From: Ichthyophonus hoferi
Taxonomy: Eukaryota > Opisthokonta > Ichthyosporea > Ichthyophonida > Ichthyophonidae
Direction of reading: 5' to 3'
Assembly: GCA_002751075.1 (NCBI GenBank)
Contig: NAOQ01000150.1
Location: forward strand, 26,168 to 38,561
DNA length: 12,394 bases
A program made the position numbers and the translations under genes. Shown here in pieces: positions 1-9,079 of this stretch. The stretch's first letter is position 1. Every line of letters starts with the position of its first letter. The notes below the pieces were generated by a model. That model ran no database searches, was not told the origin of the DNA, and was given only the letters and a program-made list of their open reading frames with translations.

Positions 1-325
1 CTATTCTATCCTATCCTATCCTATCCTATCCTATCCTATTCTATCCTATCCTATCCTATCCTATCCTATCCTATCCTATCCTATCTTATTCTATCCTATC
101 CTATTCTATCCTATCCTATCCTATCCTATCCCATTCTATCCTATCCTATTCTATCCTATCCTATCCTATCCTATCCTATACTATCTTATACTATCCTATC
201 CAATACTATCCTATTCTATCCTATCCTATACTATACTATCCTATCCTATCCAATCCTATCCTATACTATCCTATTCTATCCTATCTTATTCTATCCTATC
301 CTATGCTAAACTATCTTATATTATC
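1..325. repeat. (CTATC)n pentanucleotide satellite/minisatellite array
   Basis: This is a tandem array of 65 five-base units running off the left edge of the window. About 45 units are exactly CTATC; the rest are mostly CTATT, CTATA, TTATT or CAATA-like single-base variants. Every unit is in the same 5-bp register from position 1 to about 325, so I see substitutions but no net insertions or deletions. Units 18-26 (86-130) and 27-35 (131-175) have the same variant pattern, which suggests a 45-bp block duplication. The array is cleaner on the left and more degenerate on the right, and dissolves into unique sequence near 326. It does not match a canonical telomere repeat. No function can be read from it. 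Confidence 0.97.
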
Positions 326-648
326 CCAATATAGACCCTGGGTATATATGTCATAGTTGTGAGTACTCAATCGTTTTCAACATTGAATGTGTTGATATAT
401 GTATATATATTCTCCGAGCCAATCAAAACTATACTATAAAGCTCACTGCCTATCACTTACTATATCACCAGGTCCCTTTTCTCTTCCCTCTCCACCCTAC
501 CACCTTCCACCTCTTCTACGTCGGTTCATTCCCCTCTCCTCTAGCTTATATTATACTATTACATTATACACATGTGCAACATACACAAACATACTTACTA
601 GTCTCCGGCTTTATCAGGTGGCACTTTCGACATCTTCCAGATTCACTA

Positions 649-684
649 CAGTGTGAACATACCGGTTGCTCGCAGTGTGAACAT
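649..684. repeat. Short direct repeat pair CAGTGTGAACAT
   Basis: The 12-mer CAGTGTGAACAT occurs at 649-660 and again at 673-684, 24 bp apart in the same orientation. A perfect 12-mer pair this close is unlikely to be chance in such AT-rich sequence. It may be a pair of binding sites or a decayed tandem duplication; nothing else supports a role. Confidence 0.6.
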
Positions 685-911
685 TGACGGTCTATCTGCA
701 GAAAGCAAAAAAAAAAAGAAAGGATGGTTATCATTGCGAAATGGTAGTTTTAACATAGTGATATTACAGGGAACAGAAAAGGTTGTGACGTTGAACGGTA
801 GGTATGTAAGCAAGCATAAAAAGGGAGGGAGGCTTGATGGTATATATATAAAATTATTTATGTAAAGTGAGTGTGCAGAGGATGAGAAGCTACAGGAGGA
901 GAGTACTTGTT

Positions 912-963
912 CTTACATGTACCTAGTACCTAATATAGGTACATATATATATATATATGTAAG
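912..963. repeat. Nested AT-rich inverted repeat
   Basis: Several overlapping palindromes lie here. Positions 940-961 are a perfect alternating TA-type palindrome (TACATATA...TATATGTA). CTTACAT at 912-918 pairs with ATGTAAG at 957-963, ATGTACCT at 917-924 pairs with AGGTACAT at 937-944, and GTACCT at 926-931 pairs with AGGTAC at 937-942. These are alternative hairpins rather than one stem. Such alternating TA tracts can extrude cruciforms, but they are also common in AT-rich spacer DNA. Confidence 0.75.
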
Positions 964-2071
964 GAATAAAACAGATAACTTTTCCTTAATTTATAACAGT
1001 TATAACATGAAAACACTACAAAAGAGAATATAATACCAACTACAGTAAGTAATAAATCCATATTGTGGCCCAACATACATATCCAATGTTTATAGAAATA
1101 TAAAAGATATAAGAAGAAAAGAAGAAAGAAAAGGTTGGTCGACACAAGGATCGTTAAAACATTAAAAGAAAGATGGAACATATAAGCAAGACTTTGAAAA
1201 GAGAAATAAACGAGTAATAAAGAATGTGGGGTAAAGAAACCTACTTTGAACAATGTAGCCCACACAAACATCTTAGACTTACAGTCGACACATGTATCCC
1301 ACCCCATGTTTGTGTATATATTAAAGGGAGTATTACAAGACTAGCTATATTATGTGTAATTTTAAAAGAAGGGAATTTAAGTTGGATATACTATATTCTA
1401 ACAGTGGAAAGTGCTAGTTCTCAAAACAATATCTATAATTAATGTACAGAAAATAACAATTACATTAAATATACTTAAATATACTGAATCAACGTATAAT
1501 TAATCATGAATGACATTAATCTTCGTGACTGGTTAGCCCTAGACGATTAGTGCGATTATTATATGTAAATCTTGACCGCATTTTTGGTGGATGTAAGAAA
1601 ATGAATAAATCACTATTTTGTTTTACTTATTGTAAAACAATACCAATATATATTAAATTTTAAAATTAATTATAACAATATTTAATAGCTATTTATGGCA
1701 AATTACTTTTGAATATATAATATCATGTTCTCACGTGACTATGCGTTAAAAAAAGAAATTAAAGCTTCACATATTTATTGTAGAATTACTCTAGCCCCCC
1801 GTAATATTAAAACGTGCTAGAAGAAAAAAGTGCGGAATCTGATTTTCATTACTGCTTTCAAGGAATCATATATAAAATTTTAACACCAATTTATTTATAA
1901 GAAAGCAATATGTATTTGTAATTGATATATATCACTACCGAAATTGTATTAATATTATTATATCACAAAAGCAATAAATTTACGTGCCTGAGATTATGAA
2001 ATTCTAAACCCATCAAGTACTATTTTCTCATTCGAGGGCACCGCATCATGTCAATAATCCCCACTCATCAA

Positions 2072-2083
2072 CCAATATAAATA
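2072..2083 (+). promoter_or_regulatory. CCAAT plus TATAAATA cluster, promoter-like
   Basis: CCAAT at 2072-2076 runs straight into TATAAATA at 2076-2083, and a CCCCT stress-element-like pentamer follows at 2099-2103. The combination resembles a core promoter, but no convincing open reading frame follows it. It lies about 1.2 kb upstream of the carrier start codon, so it could serve a distal start site, an unseen non-coding transcript, or nothing. Both motifs are short and expected by chance in AT-rich DNA. Confidence 0.25.
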
Positions 2084-3181
2084 GGATATAGTAAAAATCC
2101 CCTCGTCATCTTTTTATCCTTATGCATTCATTGTCTCGCATAACGTTGTACAATTTTGCTTGATACAGGGAATATTTCTTAACGTTTACGCTTTGTACTA
2201 ATCCTTGCATAATTTTTACGTATAAAATATTTGCAGTAAATTTAGATGGTATTGCATGTCATCCTTTGGGAATATTTATCCCGGGTTATGACATTACCTC
2301 ATAGCTGCTAGTACATGTATGTCTAGAGTAGAGTTGTTTCATAGCCTTACTGGACGCACTAAATAGCGGGAGAATTTTAACATAAGTTGTAATTGGCGAT
2401 CTATTTTATATTTTACATACTATAGGCCCTAGGTTTTTTTTAAAAAATGTAGAAACATTGAATTCCTTGCTTGTGTAAGGATGAACGGTTAAGAAATAGG
2501 CATGCATTTTGCCTGAACTTCTCACGTCAGTAGAAAATTTGACCTGGGAGCCTAGGAAACGACTTACAACTCTGGTAGTTAGGAGAGCTGGCTAAGGTAC
2601 AGCCTTGGTGCTTTAACTATAAAAAATCTAAAGTTATTGAAGGATTTATAAATAGCGATAGATAGCGACATTGGGTAGGTAATACGACAGCATGAAGATT
2701 ACTTTTATCTATGTAAACAAGGCATGTCAACTCAAAAAGCAATGATGAGAGCCTTACAAGAGTATTCAAATGACATATCGCCAATTATCAATCAGTAAGA
2801 GATAGGTAAACTTATTGGATCACTGCTGATATTGTAAGGGTTTTACTCAAGTAAATAGAATTTTTTATTATTAAATCTCTAAAATATGTTGCATTTTATT
2901 TATTAAAAAATAAAAACAACACCTAATGTCCAATATTCTTACAAATTATTTAGTGCCTAATACAATATTTATGTAATCATTGCAACCTACCTCTAAATGA
3001 CCATTTACAGTGCATACTATTGGTGGGCCTTGTTTTCATATGTGATCCCAATCCCTTTCATTCTCAAATTATGTTTGTTTTCTGTTGTGTGGGAGTGTGT
3101 TAAAAGGCAGTGTACAAACGATAATTACCATTGTGGCAACAGTTGCAGTACTAAATTTATTTTCTTTCTTCTTTTTCTTAT

Positions 3182-3202
3182 TTACGTCATACATTATATA
3201 TT
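3182..3202 (+). promoter_or_regulatory. Likely SFC1 core promoter: CRE-like site and TATA box
   Basis: TTACGTCAT at 3182-3190 fits the TKACGTCA site of Atf1/CREB-type bZIP factors. A TATA stretch (TATATATT) follows at 3195-3202, about 117-124 bp before the carrier ATG at 3319. The intervening leader is pyrimidine-rich (CCTCTC, TTCTTCTCTTG), as is common around fungal transcription start sites. The motifs are seen directly; their use is inferred from position. Confidence 0.4.
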
Positions 3203-3318
3203 TATATTTTCCTCTCACGCGTTCTTCTCTTGTTCCTGTCTGTTGCAACTAGCCTACTAAAACACTGTTCTATCCCACTCGTTTTATTGAGTTTTTTCCA
3301 AATAAAAAATAAAGAAGT

Positions 3319-6024
3319 ATGGGGTCTAAAGAGAATAGTAAGAAATCCCCTCTCATGCATCTTGTGGCGGGTGGAGGAGCCGGGGCGTGTGAGTCACTCA
3401 TATGCCACCCCCTGGATACTATCAAGACACGTATGCAGTTGGCACGCACAATTGGGGTAACCTTTACCCTGACTCCTTTGCTCTGAGCCATTTATTTATT
3501 TTTGTTTTAAAAGGAAAAAACATAAAAACATACTCTTTTTTCTAGCTCATTTTCACTTATTTTTTATTCCCTTAACTTTCTAGTTGTATATATATATATT
3601 ATCGTCTTTGCTTCATTTTTTGTTGTTGTTTTTTTTGGCTAAATGGTAGAATATAAACATGAGCACAGTCACTACTTTCGCAAATCAGTTTTATTTTCCC
3701 TGGATGATACTCAGTAAATTGATAATATGCAATGGGTTTATATACTCTCTAATATTTTGGTGGAATTTGAAATATATTAGATAAACTGGATTCAATTTGT
3801 TTCAACTTTATCTATTCAAAATGAAGTTTGTTTTTGAAAATATCAGTTTAGTGATTTAGTTCTTTGCTAAAGCTACAGTTTTAACTGCTTATATACATTT
3901 TTAAGCAGGCTATCAACATTTTCTTAGCTAGATCGTTTTTATCGTCTTTATAGAGAGCAAGTTCATTATCCAAAATCTTTATATAAAGGACTAGATTGAG
4001 ATGTTAATTACAGAAAGATGTAGGAGAAAAATCTTGTCTTGCTTAAATTTTCTAGTTTCTCTTTTTATGTACAGATTAGTGAATCCATGTGTTAATAATA
4101 TATAAGATTAATACAATAAACTAAGAATATGATCCACAAATGAGAATATTATATGTACTAGTCAATGTATCATGATACATTCATTCCCCCTAACTGAATG
4201 TTTTCTTTCAAATCTTATCTGTGAGGATAAAACCTCCTGTCTCTATATATAATGGTATGTTTACCTAGTGAAAAGTAGGAAAGAATAATTTGCACTTTTG
4301 TGCTATTTCAGTATGCAATCCCAGATTGGGTTGATGGAATAACTCAACAAGTCAGGTTCAGGACTTACACTAAACATGAAGGAAGACTGAAAATGTTAGA
4401 GTGAAGTCTGATAGATAAGAGTGTAAAGCCCTGAATTTTAACCAAGGGACTATGAAAAAGGTTAAAAAGAGACACAGAATAGGGCAGCATTAGGATGGGT
4501 TAGAAGAAATAGTAAATTTATAGGAACCAAAAAGGGGTGGAGGTCCTATTGAGCAGTGTGAAGGGCCATCTTGTTATGAGTATCTCTATGTTTAACCGTA
4601 CAGTCACTTACTAAGGTGTCGCTTTTCTTTTTTATCCTTCAGACGCAGCTCAGTATGGTATTTTTATATATATTACTACGTTTTCTCGATTTCTTATAGA
4701 TATCTTTTCTCTTTGCTCACTCTCCTTATTTCTAACTCTTGATTTTGACTCTACACTTGACATACATACACACTATATAATCTCCTTTATTTATCTCGGT
4801 AGCGTCCAATTGGTCCATTCGCAACAGCCCGACGTATAGTAAGGAACGAAGGAGCGCAAGCTCTTTATAAAGGACTTGCGGCAGTAGTTAGCGGAATTGT
4901 GCCTAAGATGGCGATTCGATTCTCCTCCTTTGAAACTTACAAAGGACTTATGGCAGACGAAGATGGAAAGGTTAAAACGAGCAAAGTGTTTGCTGCAGGA
5001 TTATTGTCAGGTGTTACGGAGGCCATTTTAGTAGTAACGCCTATGGAAGTGATTAAGATTCGTTTGCAGGTTCGGCATTTGCTTTGTTTCCTCTCTTTCT
5101 CCCTTTCTATTATATTTCTTCCATATTAATATTTTTTTTTGCCAAATTTTACTTTTATCTTTCTTACTTTTGTCTTCGTTTATTCCTCCCCAACCACACC
5201 TTTCCTTTCTACTTTTTTTCAATATAAAAAATTTCACTCTATATACACGTTTATTTGTAGCAATAATCTGAGTTCACAACATTCATAAGTTACCACTACT
5301 GACACCATGCATTTAGTACCGTCATTTCCATTTCTTTCATGAATATATAATCAATTTATGGATCTTCTACGACACTCTCAGTACTTCTTGTCTCCTATTC
5401 TTTTCTGGAAACTCATGCTAATCTTTTTCATCTTTCTTCCCTTTCCCTTTCTCCTCATTTATCTCCTTTAATCTATTTATACAGGCTCAGACCAACTCCA
5501 TGTCAGATCCCCAGGATTGGGGGCGACGACACTACAGAGGCGTACTGCATTGCATGGTCAGTCTAGTGAGGGAGGAAGGCCTCGGAGCCCTGTATAAAGG
5601 TGTAATTCCTACAGTACTGAGACAGGCTACCAACCAGGCCGTGAATTTTACGGTTTACCAGGAGATGAAGAAATTATGCATCACATATACTGAGGTCACA
5701 GAATTGCAACCATGGCAACACCTTTTAATTGGTGGTATAAGCGGAGCTATGGGACCTTGTGCAAATTGTCCTATTGACGTTATAAAAACACGACTACAAA
5801 GGCAGAAAGTTATCCCCGGTCAGAAACCGAAGTATGATGGTGTGATAGGGTGCGCTACTGTGACGTTCAAAGAGGAAGGGATTGGAGCTTTTTACAAAGG
5901 TCTTACGCCCCGTCTGATGCGTATTGCACCGGGGCAAGCCATTACATTTATGATGTATGAAGCCATCTCTAAGCGTCTGATCGAGTATCGTATTTTCAAC
6001 CCCGAACTAGCTCCTATAGTTTAA
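3319..6024 (+). CDS. SFC1: Mitochondrial succinate/fumarate carrier, Sfc1/Acr1 type (3 exons)
   Basis: Join of 3319-3456, 4803-5069 and 5485-6024 gives 314 residues plus a stop; yeast Sfc1 is about 322. Both introns are phase 0. The product belongs to the SLC25 family, with six membrane helices in the inner mitochondrial membrane, and in yeast it imports succinate in exchange for fumarate, feeding glyoxylate-cycle carbon to gluconeogenesis. All three family signatures are visible: PLDTIKTRMQ (31-40), PMEVIKIRLQ (126-135) and PIDVIKTRLQ (231-240). Each is followed by the matrix-helix EG...YKG motif (62-70, 166-174, 266-274). Sfc1-like blocks PKMAIRF (80-86), RQATNQ (181-186) and RIAPGQA (281-287) match the yeast protein as I remember it. 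The cytoplasmic-gate motif is full in repeat 1 (FETYK, 89-93) but relaxed in repeats 2 (YQEMK) and 3 (YEAIS). The start ATG has A at -3 and G at +4. The gene appears intact. A related carboxylate carrier is the only realistic alternative. Confidence 0.93.
4164..4181. repeat. Perfect 18-bp palindrome in SFC1 intron 1
   Basis: AATGTATCATGATACATT reads identically on both strands with no spacer. It sits in the middle of intron 1. It could be a dimeric factor site or a chance structure; no second copy was seen. Confidence 0.8.
4466..4592 (+). mobile_element. Possible LINE-type (non-LTR retrotransposon) fragment in intron 1
   Basis: Within a purine-rich island, a short frame open from 4466 to 4549 encodes a protein-like stretch including AALGWVRRNSKFIGTKKGW. 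The frame two bases on, 4524-4592, continues with EQCEGPSCYEYLYV before a stop. This resembles, from memory only, the far C-terminal part of LINE-like reverse transcriptase proteins in Mucoromycota genomes, with one frameshift between the halves. The patch looks GC-richer than the rest of the intron. It is too short to prove, and no poly-A tail or target-site duplication was recognised. It may simply be chance coding-like sequence. Confidence 0.3.
5070..5484 (+). other. SFC1 intron 2 (415 bp)
   Basis: The donor is CAG|GTTCGG, a weak match to GTATGT/GTAAGT, and the acceptor is TATACAG|GCT. The body is strongly T/C-rich towards the 3' end, and a GCTAAT branch-like site lies near 5416. Splicing joins IRLQ to AQTNS in phase 0, matching the conserved RLQAQ at this place in yeast Sfc1 (recalled). 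Read-through would add about 20 mostly hydrophobic residues and stop at 5127-5129. Confidence 0.88.
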
Positions 6025-6536
6025 TGTATTGTGGAGTAGATGATAATAGGAATGGAATGGATATAGCAGAATTTAAGGTAGACGCAATGTGGAAGTACAG
6101 CTCAATCGAAAGTACTATTTGGTTTCTATATTTGCAAATTGGCAAGACTTTGTTATTGTCTACTTCAAATGTTATAAAGGCGGCTGCCCATTCTTTTTAT
6201 TCAATTTTTATATATTAGTTTTATTTTACAAATGGGGCGGTGTACTAGCCGTCACACAGCCATTATTTAACTTTTTCATATACTCTCCTAATATTTTCTC
6301 CAAAAAAATAAAGGTCTTCCATTATTATGTGATTTTTATTATTTTTATTTTAATATGCTTTTGGTGTCCCGAGTCCTTGTGGGTTATTATATGGTATGAC
6401 CGAGTTTAATCTGCATGATTTATAATTCTTGACACATACACTACTCGATATTTATTACTGTTTTAAGTATTTATTTATACCTTCCGCTTTGCTTCCAGCT
6501 ATCATATTAGCTAGGCTAGGAAAGCCTTACAGTTTC
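6025..6536 (+). other. SFC1 3' flank / 3' UTR, no further gene
   Basis: This is AT-rich sequence after the carrier stop codon. The short open frames here have no recognisable content. The first part is probably the 3' untranslated region, with a candidate poly-A signal at 6307-6312. The end of the stretch (about 6492-6535) has small TAGCTAGG-like repeats just before the inverted-repeat element. Confidence 0.6.
6307..6312 (+). terminator. Candidate SFC1 polyadenylation signal AATAAA
   Basis: An AATAAA hexamer lies about 283 bp after the carrier stop codon and is followed by T-rich sequence, as is usual near cleavage sites. It is the clearest such hexamer in the 3' flank. Single hexamers are weak evidence in AT-rich DNA. 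Confidence 0.4.
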
Positions 6537-6998
6537 TGTTGGGAATAATAGGTAGAGACAGGAGCGTTCCTGTGATTTATATTCGTTTAGAAGGATGTGG
6601 AATGCCGAGTTAAGGGGCGTTTTAACATGACCCTTTGCATACGCGGAGTACAGATATGCATCTGGCCTGCATAACAAGACGTGAAATAACTGGTGTAATC
6701 TGTTGGTTTTAAACGGCAATCTAAGATGAGCTACCAAAATTGAATCAGCCAATGGTACAGATTTTGCAATTATATAATAAGCCATTTCAGATCATGCTTT
6801 GGGTCCAGGTAGCACATGGCTTATACAGCCTATGGCAAGTCCTGCGGACTTGTTTAATAATAAAAATATGTCTTAGCGTATCCGTACTCCGTGTTTGCAA
6901 AGGTACATGTTTAAACACCCCTTACTTCGGCATTCTCTCCTTGTTAAAACGAATATAGGTCATAGGAACGCTCTTGTCTCTACTTATTATTCTCAACA
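6537..6998 (+). mobile_element. Long-inverted-repeat element, 462 bp; LTR-like fossil or foldback/MITE-like
   Basis: The left arm (about 6537-6661) and right arm (about 6875-6998) are reverse complements over roughly 125 bp at about 80% identity by eye. The loop is about 210 bp. The outer ends read TGTTGGGAATAATAGG and, on the right, TTATTATTCTCAACA. Two readings compete. As an LTR it has TG...CA ends, a TATA-like TATATAATAA at about 6770, an AATAAA at 6859-6864, and a primer-site-like TGGTGGCAGAGAG directly after the end at 6999; the end style recalls Ty1/copia. As a foldback or MITE-like DNA element it has long terminal inverted repeats, which LTRs normally lack. No target-site duplication is obvious. 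The loop also holds a perfect 7-bp stem hairpin at 6836-6852. No capsid or polymerase gene is present nearby, so any parent element is gone or truncated. The arm divergence suggests it is not recent. Confidence 0.6.
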
Positions 6999-7250
6999 TG
7001 GTGGCAGAGAGAGATTGAATAGTTTACCAAGTTCAAAAAAACCGGCAATTTTATTAAGTCAACGATTAAAAAAAGCCGAAATCACTTCATCCCAACCCTA
7101 CATCCATCCATTGATCTTTCGTGTGGATAATCAATTTTATTACACCTATCTAGTCTTCAAATCTGTATTCGAACTATCAACATCTTCAGCTTCAAAGTAA
7201 CACCAAGGGAACGCGCAACACCACTGGGTAGCAGTCATACATCTCTTCAT

Positions 7251-7309
7251 CCGCCAGCCGCCAGCCGCCAGCCGCCATATTCCAGGGCCAGAGCAAGAGC
7301 CAGAGCCAG
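7251..7309. repeat. GC-rich short tandem repeats: (CCGCCAG)3.9 and (GAGCCA)n
   Basis: Positions 7251-7276 hold almost four perfect copies of the 7-mer CCGCCAG. A short spacer follows, then a GAGCAA/GAGCCA hexamer series from about 7291 to 7309. This is a conspicuous GC-rich island in AT-rich spacer. The 7-mer has no reading-frame-friendly period, so it is not obviously coding. It may be a fragment of a mobile element or a local slippage product. Confidence 0.85.
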
Positions 7310-8095
7310 ATCATAAACCAAAACGAGTAGGAATTTAACATACAATGTGATGATCCGTCCCGTTTTTTTTTTTATACATTGGGGGCCGTGTCACAGTCAC
7401 TTCTGAATATCATCAGGAGTTATCTAGTTCATTAAGTGAGTGACAAGCCTACAGCTACGTAGTTACCATGTTAAGGCTATTTTCATATACCTTTTCATAT
7501 TTTTTATGCCTAATGTGAAATAATCCGCCTAGGCTAAGTTGGGTTAAAACAGGAATATTTAATTAATTTGGGCATTTCTTTATTTAGCTATAAACATTTT
7601 ATTATTATTAGCAATTAGTGTAAAAGATAAGATATTAGATGAATCATTTCTAGCTATTTAGGCAGTCCTAGAGGAACCAGATATTTAGTCGCTCAATTAT
7701 TGTAATCTTGTACAAATATAAAAAAATATATATGAAGAATCTAATCCTAAAGCATAGTTGTACAGGTAACAAAAAGATAAACATTATGTTAAAACGCAAT
7801 ACAGATAAGAGTCAGTAATATCACCATCACCAACTTATTACTCATCATTTTATTGGACCTTCCTCAGCAACCAATGATTAGTTAATAATAGTTTTTTAAA
7901 TTTATTTGTTTGAGTATGGGGTTGGTTTCTGGGTTACCTGTAATTTTAATAGCCAATAGTTAGGTTGATAATTTAAGATTATTAAGAGAGAATAACCAAT
8001 CATATTACCAAACACCGGACTCCTTAGCTAATTTATAATTTGATTTATTGGATTGTAATATTTTGTATAAATCAGATTCCATTTAATTGTATTAG

Positions 8096-8134
8096 ATTAA
8101 ATTGGACTAAATTAAAAAATTAGTCCAAATTAAA
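8096..8134. repeat. Inverted repeat with TTGGACTAA arms
   Basis: ATTAAATTGGACTAA at 8096-8110 pairs with the reverse complement of 8120-8134 at 13 of 15 positions, with a 9-bp AT-only loop. The outer flanks remain partly complementary because both are TTAA-rich. It may form a hairpin in RNA or a cruciform; no gene end is close by. Confidence 0.7.
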
Positions 8135-8215
8135 TTAAATTATATTGTATTATAACATTATTATACTGTATACTATACTATACTATATTATATAATGTAA
8201 CATTTTATCATATCA

Positions 8216-8216
<1 letters not shown>

Positions 8217-8246
<30 letters not shown>
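8217..8246. repeat. (ATT)10 microsatellite
   Basis: Ten perfect ATT units, followed by a degenerate continuation (GTTATTTTTATTATTATC). It lies in intergenic DNA with no coding role. Confidence 0.95.
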
Positions 8247-9079
8247 GTTATTTTTATTATTATCTTATGTTATTTTATATTATATTATTTGTGAAAAGTT
8301 CAATAGTTCTTACGCACTGCATTCCCAAAGCCCTAGGTGTGTATAATACTATATGTCAATGTTGGCATTCTCCCTTAGGTTTGGGCCAGTCAAAAAACCA
8401 TTAGTAAAAAACATCTAGGCAGTTAAGATTGACCAAGTCACCCTTTCTTCTTGAGAAAATTATATGGATATTTTATACCAACAAGTAAATGCACGACAGG
8501 TTCACACGGCCAGCAAATGTTTTATCATTAAAACTCACCCATATACTTTCTACTAGTAAGCATATTCTTATGATTTATATTTTTATTGCAAGACTACAAG
8601 TTATGTTTATTGAATAAATTGTACATTTAACCTTTTCAGTTCTTTAAAGAATAGTAATGTGTTGCTTATACTTATACGTAAACAAATAAACTACTCAAGT
8701 AGCTTAGGCGTAGAGAGCTATATACAGCATACTATAGTTCAGATATGTGTTTGTGTATGTATGTATACCAAACTTACTCGTATATACACATATATAATTA
8801 AATTAAATTGACACCTGATTACTCACGCAATGTAATTTACTTTCATTTTTTACATTTTCTTCTTGAATACTTACTTTCCTTTAGCTTTCTACCTCCTTTT
8901 CTATTTTGAAAACAATTCTGATGACCATATATACCAACATCTTTCCATGTTGTCGTTGTATTAATTACGACACCAATATGAGGTAACCTGACATGCATAA
9001 TATACTCTAGCTAAATACTTCATTCTTTTTTGGATTAAAATTGTATCTAGTGCTGAATAATATCCCTATCGGATACAAT

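Larger units (their letters stand above)
326..3181. other. AT-rich intergenic region, no gene recognised
   Basis: This stretch of almost 2.9 kb is AT-rich and contains only short chance reading frames on both strands (the longest about 125 codons, minus strand 930-1307). None shows a recognisable domain or plausible splice partners. It holds scattered minor structure: a poly-A run near 708-718, a polypurine stretch near 1105-1135, a perfect tandem pair of a 10-mer (TAAATATACT) at 1466-1485, a short direct repeat near 649-684, a nested palindrome near 912-963 and a CCAAT/TATA-like cluster at 2072-2083. The right end is presumably the upstream regulatory region of the carrier gene that begins at 3319. 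A fast-evolving or non-coding RNA gene could be hidden here and would not be visible to me. Confidence 0.7.
3457..4802 (+). other. SFC1 intron 1 (1,346 bp)
   Basis: The donor is GGG|GTAACC and the acceptor CGGTAG|CGT; a CTAAC branch-like motif sits at 4732-4736 and the 3' part is pyrimidine-rich. Splicing joins LARTIG to RPIGPF in phase 0, which restores the carrier family spacing between the first signature and the first matrix helix; this linker is a few residues shorter than in yeast as I recall it. Reading through would hit a stop about ten codons in. The length is large for a fungal intron. It contains a perfect 18-bp palindrome (4164-4181) and a purine-rich patch (about 4310-4620) with a possible LINE remnant. 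Confidence 0.85.
6999..9079. other. AT-rich intergenic region with simple repeats, no gene recognised
   Basis: About 2.1 kb separates the inverted-repeat element from the upstream region of the second gene. A short open frame at 6895-7200 crosses the element boundary but has no recognisable domain. Structure present: a GC-rich 7-mer island (7251-7309), an 11-T run at 7363-7373, an inverted repeat (8096-8134), a degenerate CTATA stretch near 8165-8190 and an (ATT)10 run (8217-8246). I see no RNA gene or splice-linked coding series on either strand. Confidence 0.65.

Noticed and set aside
1-325. Telomere or CRISPR array
   Set aside because: The 5-bp CTATC unit is not a canonical telomere repeat, and there are no spacer-separated direct repeats of CRISPR size.
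399-656. 85-codon plus-strand open frame
   Set aside because: It is Ser/Pro/Tyr-rich without a domain, the start context is poor and there is no supporting splice structure.
930-1307. 125-codon minus-strand open frame rich in Phe, Leu, Tyr and Cys
   Set aside because: The composition is what AT-rich DNA gives by chance. There is no domain, and the frame ends in a TA-repeat-encoded Tyr/Ile/Met tail.
2540-2620. tRNA-like segment with small stems (AAGG...CCTT, GGCT...AGCC)
   Set aside because: There is no GGTTCGANNCC B-box or cloverleaf geometry; only short hairpins are present.
4312-4355. Possible cassette exon after a good acceptor (CTATTTCAG) in SFC1 intron 1
   Set aside because: Its length with the nearest donor (44 nt) does not preserve the reading frame, and the encoded residues do not match carrier proteins.
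4643-4652. Possible 10-nt microexon (CAG|ACGCAGCTCA|GTATGG) in SFC1 intron 1
   Set aside because: It is not a multiple of three and would break the phase-0 join of exons 1 and 2, which already gives a sensible carrier linker.
6895-7200. 101-codon open frame crossing the right end of the inverted-repeat element
   Set aside because: It shows no recognisable domain; the frame starts inside the repeat arm and is best explained by chance.
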